NCBI GenBank assembly: GCA_022767745.1
Contig: JALENN010000009.1
Location: forward strand, 124,001-188,000
Direction of reading: 5' to 3'
Length of the DNA: 64,000 nt
Source: Alistipes sp.
GTDB lineage: Bacteria > Bacteroidota > Bacteroidia > Bacteroidales > Rikenellaceae
The position numbers and the translations under genes are program-made. This document shows, piece after piece, positions 53,761-62,432 of this stretch. A model generated the notes under the pieces. That model was not told the DNA's origin. It ran no database searches and saw nothing but the letters and a program-made list of their open reading frames with translations. Numbering within the stretch: position 1 is the stretch's first letter; every line of letters starts with the position of its first letter.

Positions 53761-55038
53761 ATGAGCATAAAATTTCGATTGACAATCATGAATTTCCTGC
53801 AGTTCGCCGTGTGGGGATCCTACCTTACGTCGATGGGATCGTATCTGGCGGGTGCGGGAATGGCCTCTAACATAGGCCTCTTCTATGCCATGCAGGGCAT
53901 CGTGTCGCTCTTCATGCCGGCACTCATCGGTATCATTGCCGACCGCTGGATCGAGGCGCAGCGGCTGCTCGGCATATGCCACGGCCTGGCCGCCGCCTTC
54001 ATGCTCGGTGCCGGATACTACGCCATGACGGCGGGTGATGCCGTGGCCTTCGCGCCGCTGTTCGCCATGTACTCGCTGAGCGTGGCATTCTACATGCCGA
54101 CCATAGCGCTGGCCAACTCGGTGGCATACAGTGCACTCGAAAAGAACGGCCTCGACCCCGTGAGGGCATTCCCCCCGATACGCGTATGGGGAACAGTGGG
54201 CTTCATCTGCGCCATGCTGGTGTGCGACTTCGCGGGATTCCAGACCGGATACATGCAGTTCATGCAGTGCGCAGCCATAGGATTCGTCTTTGCCGTCTAC
54301 GCCTTCACGCTGCCGCAGTGCCCCGTGAGCGGCGGTTCGGCCAAGCGCGGTGTGGTCGATGTGCTGGGCCTGAGGGCCTTCACGCTCTTCCGCGACAGGC
54401 GTATGGCCGTGTTCTTCATCTTCTCGATGCTGCTGGGCGTGTCGCTGCAGATCACGAACGGCTTCGCCAACCCGTTCCTTACGTCGTATCGCGACATACC
54501 TGAATATATGTCGACCTTCGGCGCCAACCACGCAAATGCCCTGATTTCGCTCTCGCAGATATCGGAGACATTGTGCATACTGCTTATTCCCTTCTTCATG
54601 AAGCGTTACGGAATAAAGCGCGTAATGATCATCTCGATGCTGGCATGGGTGGGCCGTTTCGGCCTCTTCGGGCTGGGCAATCCCGGCGGTGGTGTGTGGA
54701 TGTTCGTCCTTTCGATGCTGATCTACGGCGTAGCGTTCGACTTCTTCAACATCTCGGGTTCGCTCTTTGTCAACGAACAGACCGATGTCGAGATACGTTC
54801 GTCGGCGCAGGGTCTCTTCATGATGATGACGAACGGCATCGGAGCCACCATCGGCACGCTCGGTGCACAGGCCGTAGTCAACCATTTCGTATATAACGGA
54901 TCGGAGGGAGTCGAGATGATCGCCGGATGGCAGACATCGTGGCTCATATTCGCCGCCTATGCTCTGGTTGTGACCGTCCTCTTTGCGATATGCTTCCGTT
55001 ACAAGTACGACCCCAACGCCGCGCGCCACGGCAGATAA
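53761..55038 (+). CDS. MFS nucleoside permease (NupG/XapB-like)
   Basis: 425 residues, twelve membrane helices. The N-terminal LTIMNFLQFAVWGSYLTSMG and LFMPALIGIIADRWIEAQRLL match the nucleoside:H symporter branch of the major facilitator superfamily. The R-V-W-G-T-V-G-F block after helix 4 and SLFVNEQTDVEIRSSAQGLF in the second half also fit. It takes up nucleosides with protons. It stands alone, and its terminator is shared with the convergent receptor gene. Confidence 0.92.
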   Translation: MSIKFRLTIMNFLQFAVWGSYLTSMGSYLAGAGMASNIGLFYAMQGIVSLFMPALIGIIADRWIEAQRLLGICHGLAAAFMLGAGYYAMTAGDAVAFAPLFAMYSLSVAFYMPTIALANSVAYSALEKNGLDPVRAFPPIRVWGTVGFICAMLVCDFAGFQTGYMQFMQCAAIGFVFAVYAFTLPQCPVSGGSAKRGVVDVLGLRAFTLFRDRRMAVFFIFSMLLGVSLQITNGFANPFLTSYRDIPEYMSTFGANHANALISLSQISETLCILLIPFFMKRYGIKRVMIISMLAWVGRFGLFGLGNPGGGVWMFVLSMLIYGVAFDFFNISGSLFVNEQTDVEIRSSAQGLFMMMTNGIGATIGTLGAQAVVNHFVYNGSEGVEMIAGWQTSWLIFAAYALVVTVLFAICFRYKYDPNAARHGR

Positions 55039-55083
55039 TCTCCTGCCCGGCGTGCCATAAGGCCGCATGAACGGTTGATAAAG

Positions 55084-55115
55084 AAAAATCCCCCGGAGCG
55101 ATCCGGGGGATTTTT
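55084..55115. terminator. Bidirectional terminator
   Basis: 14-bp perfect stem (55084-55097 with 55102-55115, core TCCCCCGGA) with loop GCGA and A/T runs on both sides. Confidence 0.9.
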
Positions 55116-55133
55116 TGTGCTGTGCACTCTCTG

Positions 55134-58046
55134 TTAGTGCGAGCCGTGACCGCCCGGGCCGGGGCCGCCCATCGGGGGACCCATGCGGCGTGCGCCGCTG
55201 CTCTTGCCGTCGGAGATGCCGTAGTCCGACAGTACGCGCGAGCCTTTCTTGCCGAAGACACGCAGGTTGTAGTTGAACTGCACGGTGAAGTAGCGGCCGA
55301 TGACGCTGTTCCACGAGTTCTGCGTGTAACCCGAGCCGGTGGTGCGGGCGAACGAGGTGTTCTGGTTGAAGATGTCGTTCACGCCGACCATTACCTCGCC
55401 CAGCTGGTTGCGGAAGATCTTCTTGCCGATGTAGGCGTTGCAGAGCGTGTACGAGTCGTTATAGTCGTTGGTGTAGCCTATGTACTGCACGTACGATGCC
55501 GAGGCCGTGAAGGTGAATCCCTTCCAGAAGACGGTCTTGAGCGAGCCGTTGGCCGAGTGGTTGAAGTACTCGTTGCGCTTGCCGCCCGAGGCCAGCGAGT
55601 TGTCGGCCACGTTGTAGGTACCGTTCCACGAGAGGGTGAAGTCGACGTTCTCCGAAATGTTGCTGCCCAGTACGACGTTGGCGTCGTAGCCCATGTTGCT
55701 GGCCATGTTGCGCTCGCCGTTAACCAGCGACGGCAGCTTCGAGTAGGTGACGCCGGCCATCACGTTGAGGTTGCACTTGATGGGGTTGATCGGCAGACCG
55801 TAGCTGATGTGGGTGCGCAGGCTCATGTAGCCGTCGACGTTCTCGTAGGTCGAGTACTGTATGGGGCGCGAGCCTATCTCGTCGACTACGTCCTGCGGAA
55901 TGTTGTCGCCCGTGTACATGCTCGACGATATGTAGTCCTGCGTACGCTGGAACGAGAACATCCACATGAAGGTGCGGCCCTTCTCGAGGTTGGTGTTGTT
56001 GTAGTGGAAGTTGATGCGGTGCGAGTAGGCGGGGTTCAGGTTCTCGTTACCGCGCGATACGTACTGCATGTCCGATATGTCGAGCAGGTTCTGCAACTGC
56101 GTGATGCGCGGGTCGTCGGTGCTCGACATCACGAACAGGCGGATCGAGTTCTGCGGGTTGATGTTGAAGTTACCCATCAGGAAGTAGGTGAAGTCGTTGT
56201 ACGAGCGCTTCACGGGTTGCGTGTTAACCGACTCGACGCGTCCGTTGAGGGTCGAGTACTGGTAGTTGAGGTTCAGCACGACGGTGTTCTTCTCCTTGCT
56301 GAAACGGAAGCCGGGGCCTACGCGGTGTGTCGTGTAGTCGCTGCGGTACATGTTCGAGAGCTGCGGGTCGAGCTGACCGTTGGTGTAGGTGTCGTCGGTG
56401 CCGAAGTTGTAGGTCTCCTTGTCGCGCTGCTGGCCCGTGTAGTCGACACGGTAGGCGAGCGTCACCTGCGAGTACTTAGATACGGGCTCGGCGTAGGTGA
56501 GCGATCCTGCGAGGTTGGTGTTGTCCGACTCGGTCTCCTCCTTCAGGTGGCGCAGCAGGGGCGAGTAGGTGCCGTCGCCGTTGTCCACGGTCTCCTGGTT
56601 CGAGTAACTCTTCGAGTCGTTGTTGTTGTCGCGCATGCCCAGACGGAAGTCGGTCGTCAGAAGGCGTCCCGCCTTGCCCAGCTTTACGCGGTACTGGATG
56701 AACTCGTTGAGGTTGAAGCCTCCGCGGTTGGCGTCGTTGCCGTTGGCGATGATGTTATAGAGGTTGTCGCCATACTGCACGCCGTCGGTGCGGCTGAAGG
56801 GGTCGTAGGTCTGGAAACTGAGGCCCGTACGCGACATGAGCGAGTGGTTCTCAGCTATGCGCCAGTCGACACGTGCGTTGAGACGGTTGTTGTAGTTGAG
56901 GTTGTCCGAACGGCCCTCCTGCTCGAGCGTACCCAGATCCTCGAGCGGAGCCTCGTACCACTTGATCGTCTGCGAGAGGTTCTTGGTGCGCGTGCGGTTG
57001 AAGAAGTAGCTGGCCTGGAGCTTGACCTTCTCGTCCTCGCCCCACGAGTCGGAGTAGTTTACGCCGAGCGAACCGACGTTCGCAACACCGCTCTGCGGGC
57101 GTACCATATACTGTCCGACGCCACCGCCCATGCCGCCGCCCATGCCGCCGGTCGAGCCCGAGACGTCGAGGATGTCCTCGAACGAGAAGTTCTGCTGGTT
57201 GATGTTGTTCAGAAGGCCGATGAGCGATACACGGCTCGAACCGTTGAACATGTTGACGTTACCGCCGAGGATGTATTTGTTCGAGCTGGTGATCTCGTCG
57301 GTGTCGGGCTGGTAGCCGTAGCCGGCGTAGAGCTTGCCGAAGAAACCCTGGCGCATGCTTTCGTGCGTTACGATGTTGATGGCCTTGTATCCCTCGCCGT
57401 CGTCCATGCCCGAGAACTCGGCGTTGTCGCTCAGTTTGTTGTACACCTCTACACTCTTCACGGCCTGTGCGGGCAGCGAGTTGAGCGCCGTGGCGACATC
57501 CTCGCCGAAGAACTCCTTGCCGTCGACGAAGATCTTCTGCACGGTTTCACCCTGTGCCTCGACTGTGCCGTTGGTGATGGTGATGCCCGGCATCTTCTTC
57601 AGCAGGCCCTCCATGTCGGCGTCGTTTGCCACCTTGAAGGCCTCGGCGTTGTAGCTCACCGTGTCACCCTTCTGTGAGGTGCGGATCGACTGCACCTCCT
57701 TTACGACGGTCTCGATCTTGGTCGTCGAGGCGGCAAGCTCCACCGTACCCAGGTCCTTGGTCGAGGCCGTTACGGTGACGTTCTGCTTGAGGTCGTCGTA
57801 TCCCAGGAACGAGACGGTCATCTCGTAGTCACCCTTTTTGAGCCCGACAATGTCGGCCTTGCCGTTGAAGCCCGACGTGTAGTATCGGGGGTCGCCGCTG
57901 CCGTCGGCAAGCTTGAACTCGATGACCGCACCGGCGATGCCCTCCTTGCTCTCGGCGTCGACCACGGTCATGGTTACCTTGCCGCCCTGCGCGTATGCGA
58001 CCGCAGCGAGGCAGGTAATGAAAAGTGTTGATAGAAATCTCTTCAT
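55134..58046 (-). CDS. Outer-membrane beta-barrel receptor with a Gly/Pro/Met/His-rich tail
   Basis: 970 residues from the ATG at 58044-58046, where a signal peptide (1-20, ending AYAQ) begins; upstream sense in the frame is absent. A carboxypeptidase-regulatory-like domain (about 22-105) precedes a plug with GKEFFGEDVATALNSLPAQA and the paralogue signature GMDDGEGYKAINIV, then a barrel. After the last strand (TVQFNYNLRVFG) comes a 39-residue tail (932-970) ending RMGPPMGGPGPGGHGSH. It is a paralogue of the receptor at 2817-5687. It lies downstream of the Spy-like gene and LytTR pair but has its own repeat operator. Ligand unknown. Confidence 0.88.
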   Translation of the reverse strand: MKRFLSTLFITCLAAVAYAQGGKVTMTVVDAESKEGIAGAVIEFKLADGSGDPRYYTSGFNGKADIVGLKKGDYEMTVSFLGYDDLKQNVTVTASTKDLGTVELAASTTKIETVVKEVQSIRTSQKGDTVSYNAEAFKVANDADMEGLLKKMPGITITNGTVEAQGETVQKIFVDGKEFFGEDVATALNSLPAQAVKSVEVYNKLSDNAEFSGMDDGEGYKAINIVTHESMRQGFFGKLYAGYGYQPDTDEITSSNKYILGGNVNMFNGSSRVSLIGLLNNINQQNFSFEDILDVSGSTGGMGGGMGGGVGQYMVRPQSGVANVGSLGVNYSDSWGEDEKVKLQASYFFNRTRTKNLSQTIKWYEAPLEDLGTLEQEGRSDNLNYNNRLNARVDWRIAENHSLMSRTGLSFQTYDPFSRTDGVQYGDNLYNIIANGNDANRGGFNLNEFIQYRVKLGKAGRLLTTDFRLGMRDNNNDSKSYSNQETVDNGDGTYSPLLRHLKEETESDNTNLAGSLTYAEPVSKYSQVTLAYRVDYTGQQRDKETYNFGTDDTYTNGQLDPQLSNMYRSDYTTHRVGPGFRFSKEKNTVVLNLNYQYSTLNGRVESVNTQPVKRSYNDFTYFLMGNFNINPQNSIRLFVMSSTDDPRITQLQNLLDISDMQYVSRGNENLNPAYSHRINFHYNNTNLEKGRTFMWMFSFQRTQDYISSSMYTGDNIPQDVVDEIGSRPIQYSTYENVDGYMSLRTHISYGLPINPIKCNLNVMAGVTYSKLPSLVNGERNMASNMGYDANVVLGSNISENVDFTLSWNGTYNVADNSLASGGKRNEYFNHSANGSLKTVFWKGFTFTASASYVQYIGYTNDYNDSYTLCNAYIGKKIFRNQLGEVMVGVNDIFNQNTSFARTTGSGYTQNSWNSVIGRYFTVQFNYNLRVFGKKGSRVLSDYGISDGKSSGARRMGPPMGGPGPGGHGSH

Positions 58047-58108
58047 GCTTAGTTGTATTTCGTTTTCGATTTTATTCGGGATGGCGGGTCGGTACTGAAA
58101 ACCGGTTA

Positions 58109-58182
58109 CGAAGGTACGTAATAATCGTTGAAAATGGCCTTTCGGGTCGGTGAATCGACAAAATCGGGGTGTCAACAGACCA
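58109..58182 (-). promoter_or_regulatory. Promoter with two direct-repeat operator sites (LytTR-like)
   Basis: The -7 element is TACCTTCG on minus (58109-58116), one mismatch. GGTGAATCGACAA (58149-58161) begins 33 bp beyond it and TGTCAACAGACCA (58170-58182) 21 bp further. No -33 TTG is present. The spacing is identical to the operator at 5728-5801. Confidence 0.7.
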
Positions 58183-58268
58183 TTGACACCCCTCCGAAAA
58201 ACAACCTAATTTCCATTACTGCCCTAGAATGGATTCTATGGGATTCCTTTGAAGAAAGGACTGAATAT

Positions 58269-58739
58269 TTAGAATCCCATGCCGTTGTCGAAACCGCCGC
58301 CCTGGCCCGGTCCGCCGAAGCCTTCACCCATGGGGCGCTGGAATCCTCCCTGTGCGGGGAATCGTCCGCGGCTCTGCTGGGCCTGCTGCTGTTTCAACCA
58401 TTTCTTATATTGCGATGCATCGAGTAACTTCTGCATCTGCTCGTCCAAAGCCTTCTCGCGCGCCTTCTGCTTCTCGCGCTGCTCCTGCATGATCTTGCGC
58501 ATGGCCTCCATCTCCTTCTGCTGCTCGGCCGCATTGCTGAGGTAGATGTTGTATACCTCCTTCTTCTGTTCATCGGTAAGTTCCAGCGTCTTGCTCAGGT
58601 TCTCGACCCTTCTCTCGGCAATCTGCTCGGGAGTGAACTGCTTGCGCTCGGGGCGCTGCTGCTGTGAACCGAAGTCCTGTGCCGAGGCGGTGCCCATTAT
58701 GAGGGCTGCAGCTGCGGTGAGTATGGTTATGCGTTTCAT
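58269..58739 (-). CDS. Small exported Spy/DUF4890-like protein with a Gly-rich tail
   Basis: 156 residues from the ATG at 58737-58739. Signal peptide 1-20. Residues about 35-120 are a charged helical region: FTPEQIAERRVENLSKTLEL then LTDEQKKEVYNIYLS and a long Glu/Lys/Gln helix, as in DUF4890 and Spy/CpxP-like periplasmic proteins with LTxEQ-type repeats. Residues 124-156 are Gly/Phe/Met/Pro-rich (FQRPMGEGFGGPGQGGGF). Spy-like proteins are ATP-independent chaperones under envelope stress. It lies between the LytTR regulator and the receptor and shares their operator. Confidence 0.82.
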   Translation of the reverse strand: MKRITILTAAAALIMGTASAQDFGSQQQRPERKQFTPEQIAERRVENLSKTLELTDEQKKEVYNIYLSNAAEQQKEMEAMRKIMQEQREKQKAREKALDEQMQKLLDASQYKKWLKQQQAQQSRGRFPAQGGFQRPMGEGFGGPGQGGGFDNGMGF

Positions 58740-58775
58740 GTGTCGTGTCGTTTTGTTTCTTCTTCGTTGACATTG

Positions 58776-58850
58776 CAAAGATACGGACGGTGCTGCCGAA
58801 AAGATCGACAGCGCCGGTAAAACGACCAAATACATCCGGTGAATCGCCTA
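58776..58850 (-). promoter_or_regulatory. Promoter with direct-repeat operator sites upstream of the Spy-like gene
   Basis: The -7 element is TATCTTTG on minus (58776-58783). GGTAAAACGACCA (58816-58828) begins 33 bp beyond it and GGTGAATCGCCTA (58838-58850) 22 bp further, touching the stop codon of the regulator gene. A third partial copy, GGTGAATCGCC at 58859-58869, lies inside that gene. Confidence 0.7.
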
Positions 58851-59624
58851 ATCGGCGGGGTGAATCGCCGTGAGCCACTGCTTGAACTCGGGTACGCGCG
58901 TCTTCGAGATGATGATTCGTTCGGGCGTCTCCACCGTGAGGTTGAGCGACAGGCGGCTGCCGAACCACACGGTTATGTCCTTTACGGCCTTGCGCGAGAT
59001 GATGAACTGGCGGTTGGCACGGAAGAAATCGTCGGCGGGCAGCTGCGACTGCAGCATCTCGAGCGTGCGGTCGACGATGTATCGCTCGCCCGTGTAGGTG
59101 AAGGCCGACACCTTTTCGTTCGAGGTGTAGAAGTAGGCCACGCTGTCGATATATAAAGGTATGATCTTGTCCTTGTAGTGCACCAGGAATACATGCTGGC
59201 TGTCCTGCTTGGCCTTCTCGATCATCTCGTCGACGCGGCCCTTGTAGTCGGAGCGTTCGCTGCGCGTCAGGCGCGCGAACTTGTCGATGGCGTGCTGCAG
59301 GTCCTCGGCCTTGATGGGCTTGAGCAGGTAGTCGATGCTGTTTACCTTGAATGCCTGCAGCGCATACTCGTCATAGGCCGTGGTGAAGATTATCGGCGCG
59401 TCGATCTGCACCGAGTCGAATATGCGGAACGACTCGCCGTCGGCCAGGTGTATGTCCATGAATACGAGGTCGGGCTCGGTCTGCGTCGTGTCGCGGAAAT
59501 ATTCCACCGTGTCCTCGATGCTCTCCAGCACGGCGAGCACCTCGTAATCGGGGGCTACCTTGCGCAGTATGGCCTGCAGGTTTACGGCAGCGGCCGTTTC
59601 GTCTTCGACTATGAGTACTTTCAT
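58848..59624 (-). CDS. LytTR-family response regulator
   Basis: 258 residues. Receiver domain about 1-125: VLIVEDET start, phospho-acceptor Asp57 in LVFMDIHLADG, TTAYDEYALQAF and LLKPI. The C-terminal LytTR DNA-binding domain (about 155-258) has FLVHYKDKIIPLYIDSVAYF, LPADDFFRANRQFIIS and ERIIISKTRVPEFKQWL. Such regulators bind pairs of short direct repeats spaced about two helical turns, which is what the three operators here show. It overlaps the kinase gene by 4 bp. It probably activates the Spy-like gene and both paralogous receptors. Confidence 0.94.
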   Translation of the reverse strand: MKVLIVEDETAAAVNLQAILRKVAPDYEVLAVLESIEDTVEYFRDTTQTEPDLVFMDIHLADGESFRIFDSVQIDAPIIFTTAYDEYALQAFKVNSIDYLLKPIKAEDLQHAIDKFARLTRSERSDYKGRVDEMIEKAKQDSQHVFLVHYKDKIIPLYIDSVAYFYTSNEKVSAFTYTGERYIVDRTLEMLQSQLPADDFFRANRQFIISRKAVKDITVWFGSRLSLNLTVETPERIIISKTRVPEFKQWLTAIHPAD

Positions 59625-60982
59625 CGCGTTATGGTTTTTTGCAGAGGCAGACGTACGGTGAACTCGTCGTCGGTCTCGATTATCTCAATGTCATGTCCCG
59701 TAATGAGCTGCCAGCGGCTGCGCAGGTTCTTCAGCCCGATACCCGTGCAGGGTTCGGGCTCGAGCTTCGGCCGCTTGCGGTTCGATACCACCAGTACGGG
59801 GCCCTCGGTGCGTATCGACACATGGAAGGGCTGCTTGCGCGTGATGGTGTTGTGCTTGACTGCGTTGCCTATAAGCGGCTGGAGCGAGAGCGCCGGCAGC
59901 GTCCAGCTGTTGTATTGCGGGTCGATGTCGATGTCGAAGAAGAGCTTGTCGGCATAGCGCACCTTGAACAGCTCGCCGTAGGCCTTGGCGAAGCCGATCT
60001 CCTCCTCGAGCGTGGTGGAGGTGTTCTGTCCGTTCTGTATGATGTAGCGGAAGGTGTACGACAGCTGGTCGATGTATGCCAGCGCCTTGTCGGAGTCGTT
60101 TTCGCGCACGAGCATCGAGAGCGAGTTGAGCGAGTTGAAGAAGAAGTGGGGGCTGATCTGTCCCATGAGCATGTCGTAGCGCGTCTGCAGGTTCTCGTTG
60201 CGCAGGCGTTCGTTTTCGAGCAGTATCTGCTGCTGCTGCGACATGAGTCCGTAGATGCGGCCGTAGAGGATGGCCACAACCAGCACCACCGTGCACTTGA
60301 GTATGACGATCAGGTCGAGCGGCATGTGCTTGCTCTGGAAGATCATGAGCACGCGTCCCGTCTGCCACTCGATGAACGGTGCGAAGAAGTAGCATACGAA
60401 TGCCGCCACCAGCGCCAGCGCGCAGCGTTGCAGGTAGGACTTGGTCGAGTAGTTGTCCTTGCCGACGCGGGCCGTGATGATGGTCATGAGCAGGAACGAC
60501 AGCACGAAGTAGTAGAGCAGCTGCACGGCCACGTCCTGGTTGCGCTTGGGGCGGTCGAAGATCATCGGGGCGTTAATCTCGTTGCCGTTCTGCCGTATGA
60601 CCTCGTCTACGATGGGGTTGGCGTCACCCTTCGATGGGAAGATGGTGCAGACGATGCTGTCGCCGTCCTTGAGGTTGTACCACTTGATCTTGCGGTTGGT
60701 GGCGTAGACGCTGTCAATGCGTATCGAGTCGACACCCTCGGCGGGCGAGAAGTGGCGCTCGCATACGATGTATCCGTAGCCGTCGCGCGAGATGTGAAGC
60801 TGCCCCTTGCGGTGCTGCTTGATAAAGAGCGGCCGCTCGTTGCGCAGTTTCTGCTGCTCGGTGGTCTCGCGGCGCTCCACCATCACCGACAGCAGGTAGG
60901 AGAAGTTGACCACGAGGGTCACAACCAGGGCTATCAGTATGTTGAGCGCTGCGGCCGATTGCTTGAGTTTGAATTTCATCAT
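59621..60982 (-). CDS. LytS-type sensor histidine kinase with a Rho-like OB domain in the periplasm
   Basis: 453 residues. TM1 is about 12-33. A 117-residue extracytoplasmic loop follows, of which about 57-133 (QLHISRDGYGYIV ... LKDGDSIVCTIFPSKG) resembles the OB-fold domain of Rho by eye. TM2 about 151-171, TM3 about 186-203, TM4 about 221-243. A coiled coil (244-270) leads to the His_kinase block GQISPHFFFNSLNSLSML with His279, then an HATPase domain with GIGLKNLRSRW. Four helices with the N terminus inside put the kinase domain in the cytoplasm and the OB-like domain in the periplasm. Partner: the LytTR regulator, overlapping by 4 bp. Confidence 0.92.
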   Translation of the reverse strand: MMKFKLKQSAAALNILIALVVTLVVNFSYLLSVMVERRETTEQQKLRNERPLFIKQHRKGQLHISRDGYGYIVCERHFSPAEGVDSIRIDSVYATNRKIKWYNLKDGDSIVCTIFPSKGDANPIVDEVIRQNGNEINAPMIFDRPKRNQDVAVQLLYYFVLSFLLMTIITARVGKDNYSTKSYLQRCALALVAAFVCYFFAPFIEWQTGRVLMIFQSKHMPLDLIVILKCTVVLVVAILYGRIYGLMSQQQQILLENERLRNENLQTRYDMLMGQISPHFFFNSLNSLSMLVRENDSDKALAYIDQLSYTFRYIIQNGQNTSTTLEEEIGFAKAYGELFKVRYADKLFFDIDIDPQYNSWTLPALSLQPLIGNAVKHNTITRKQPFHVSIRTEGPVLVVSNRKRPKLEPEPCTGIGLKNLRSRWQLITGHDIEIIETDDEFTVRLPLQKTITR

Positions 60983-61059
60983 GTCGTCCGATTTTTATGG
61001 TTCCCATTCCATCGGAGGGCGCGGTCTTCGGATTGCAGGTTGTCGTTCGGTGGGTTGAT

Positions 61060-61587
61060 TTACTCCTCGTACCACGAGGCGTAGGTGCGGTAGTCGTGCG
61101 CCGTACGCTTTACGATCTGCTCGCGCTGCTCGGGCGTCACCTCGCGTATCTTGCGGGCGGGCACGCCGGCGTAGAGCGAGTTGGGCTCGAGTTTCGAGTT
61201 CGAGAGGACCAGAGCGCCTGCGGCGATGATGCATCCCGAGGGTATCTCGGCGTTGTCGAGGACGATGGCACCCATGCCGATGAGGCAGTTGTCGCCGATG
61301 ATGCCGCCGTGGATGACGGCGTTGTGGCCCACCGATACGTCGTTGCCTATGTGTGTCTGCGAGGGGTGGGGCGAACCGTCGTAGAGGGTGTGTATTACGG
61401 CGCCGTCCTGTATGTTGGTGCGGTCGCCTATGGTGATGGTGTTCACGTCGCCGCGGAGCACGGCGTTGAACCATATCGACGAGTCGCGGCCTATGGTGAC
61501 GTCACCGATGATGACGGCCGTCTCGGCCACGAATGTGCCTTCGCCTATCGTGGGGGTATGTCCCCTCACCTCCTTTATATATGCCAT
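61060..61587 (-). CDS. Gamma-carbonic anhydrase-family hexapeptide protein
   Basis: 175 residues, a left-handed beta-helix of hexapeptide repeats (VIIGDVTIGRDSSIWFNAVL, NIQDGAVIH). His residues at the positions used for zinc in gamma-class enzymes appear in AVIHTLYDG and HIGNDVSVGHNAVIHG. Typical YrdA/PaaY-like length. Either a carbonic anhydrase or a related protein of unknown activity. It lies 24 bp after mazG and is probably in its operon. Confidence 0.88.
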   Translation of the reverse strand: MAYIKEVRGHTPTIGEGTFVAETAVIIGDVTIGRDSSIWFNAVLRGDVNTITIGDRTNIQDGAVIHTLYDGSPHPSQTHIGNDVSVGHNAVIHGGIIGDNCLIGMGAIVLDNAEIPSGCIIAAGALVLSNSKLEPNSLYAGVPARKIREVTPEQREQIVKRTAHDYRTYASWYEE

Positions 61588-61611
61588 ATAAGTTACGTTG
61601 GTTTTGAAAAT

Positions 61612-62412
61612 TTACTCTTTTCCGGTTGCCTGGCTCTCGGCCTGCTTGGCGTGCTGCCACAGCTCCTCCATCTGCTCGGGCGTAAGGTCTGTGAAGAGGC
61701 CCCCGTCGCGCTCGGCCTCGCTCTCCATGTGGTTGAAGCGCGAGATGAACTTCTTGTTGGCGCGCTCGAGCGCCAGCTCGGGGTCGATGCCGTAGAGGCG
61801 GCACATGTTGACCATCGAGAAGAGCAGGTCGCCCACCTCGTCGGTCATGCGGTCGCTGTCGCCGCGGCGCATCTCGGCCTCTACCTCGGCCGTCTCCTCC
61901 TTCACCTTGTCCCAGATATCCTCCTTGCGGCCCCAGTCGAAACCTGCGCTCGAGGCTTTCTCGCCTACGCGGAACGCCTTGACCATGGCGGGCAGCGAGC
62001 GGGGTACGCCGCCCAGGATGCCGCCCTTGCGGTTCTTCTTGCGGAGCTTGAGCGCCTCCCAGTTCTTGAGCACCTCGTCGGGCGTGTCGGCGTGGATGTC
62101 GTTGTAGACGTGCGGGTGGCGGTATATGAGCTTGTCGCACTCGGCGTTGGCCACGTCGGCGAAGTCGAAGGCGCCGGCCTCCTCGCCCAGTTTCGAGTAG
62201 AAGACCACGTGCAGGAGCAGGTCGCCCAGCTCCTCGCGTATGCCTTCCATGTTGTTGTCGGCAATGGCGTCGACAAGTTCGTAAGTCTCTTCTATGGTGT
62301 TGTTGCGCAGCGACTCGAAGGTCTGCTCGCGGTCCCACGGGCACTTTTCGCGCAGCGTGTCCATCACCTCGAGCAGGCGCCCGGCGGCTTGGAGTTTGTT
62401 TTCGTAGTTCAT
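61612..62412 (-). CDS. mazG: Nucleoside triphosphate pyrophosphohydrolase MazG
   Basis: 266 residues with the two MazG-type all-alpha domains. The first has CPWDREQTFESLRNNTIEE plus TYELVDAIADNN and LGDLLLHVVFYSK; the second has KEETAEVEAEM and DEVGDLLFSMVNMCRLYG, with the Mg-binding E-E-x-x-E and E-x-x-D patterns. It removes aberrant or excess NTPs, giving NMP plus PPi. Its promoter overlaps head-to-head with that of the GH20 gene. Confidence 0.95.
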   Translation of the reverse strand: MNYENKLQAAGRLLEVMDTLREKCPWDREQTFESLRNNTIEETYELVDAIADNNMEGIREELGDLLLHVVFYSKLGEEAGAFDFADVANAECDKLIYRHPHVYNDIHADTPDEVLKNWEALKLRKKNRKGGILGGVPRSLPAMVKAFRVGEKASSAGFDWGRKEDIWDKVKEETAEVEAEMRRGDSDRMTDEVGDLLFSMVNMCRLYGIDPELALERANKKFISRFNHMESEAERDGGLFTDLTPEQMEELWQHAKQAESQATGKE

Positions 62413-62432
62413 GTAAATACAGAATTATCCGT

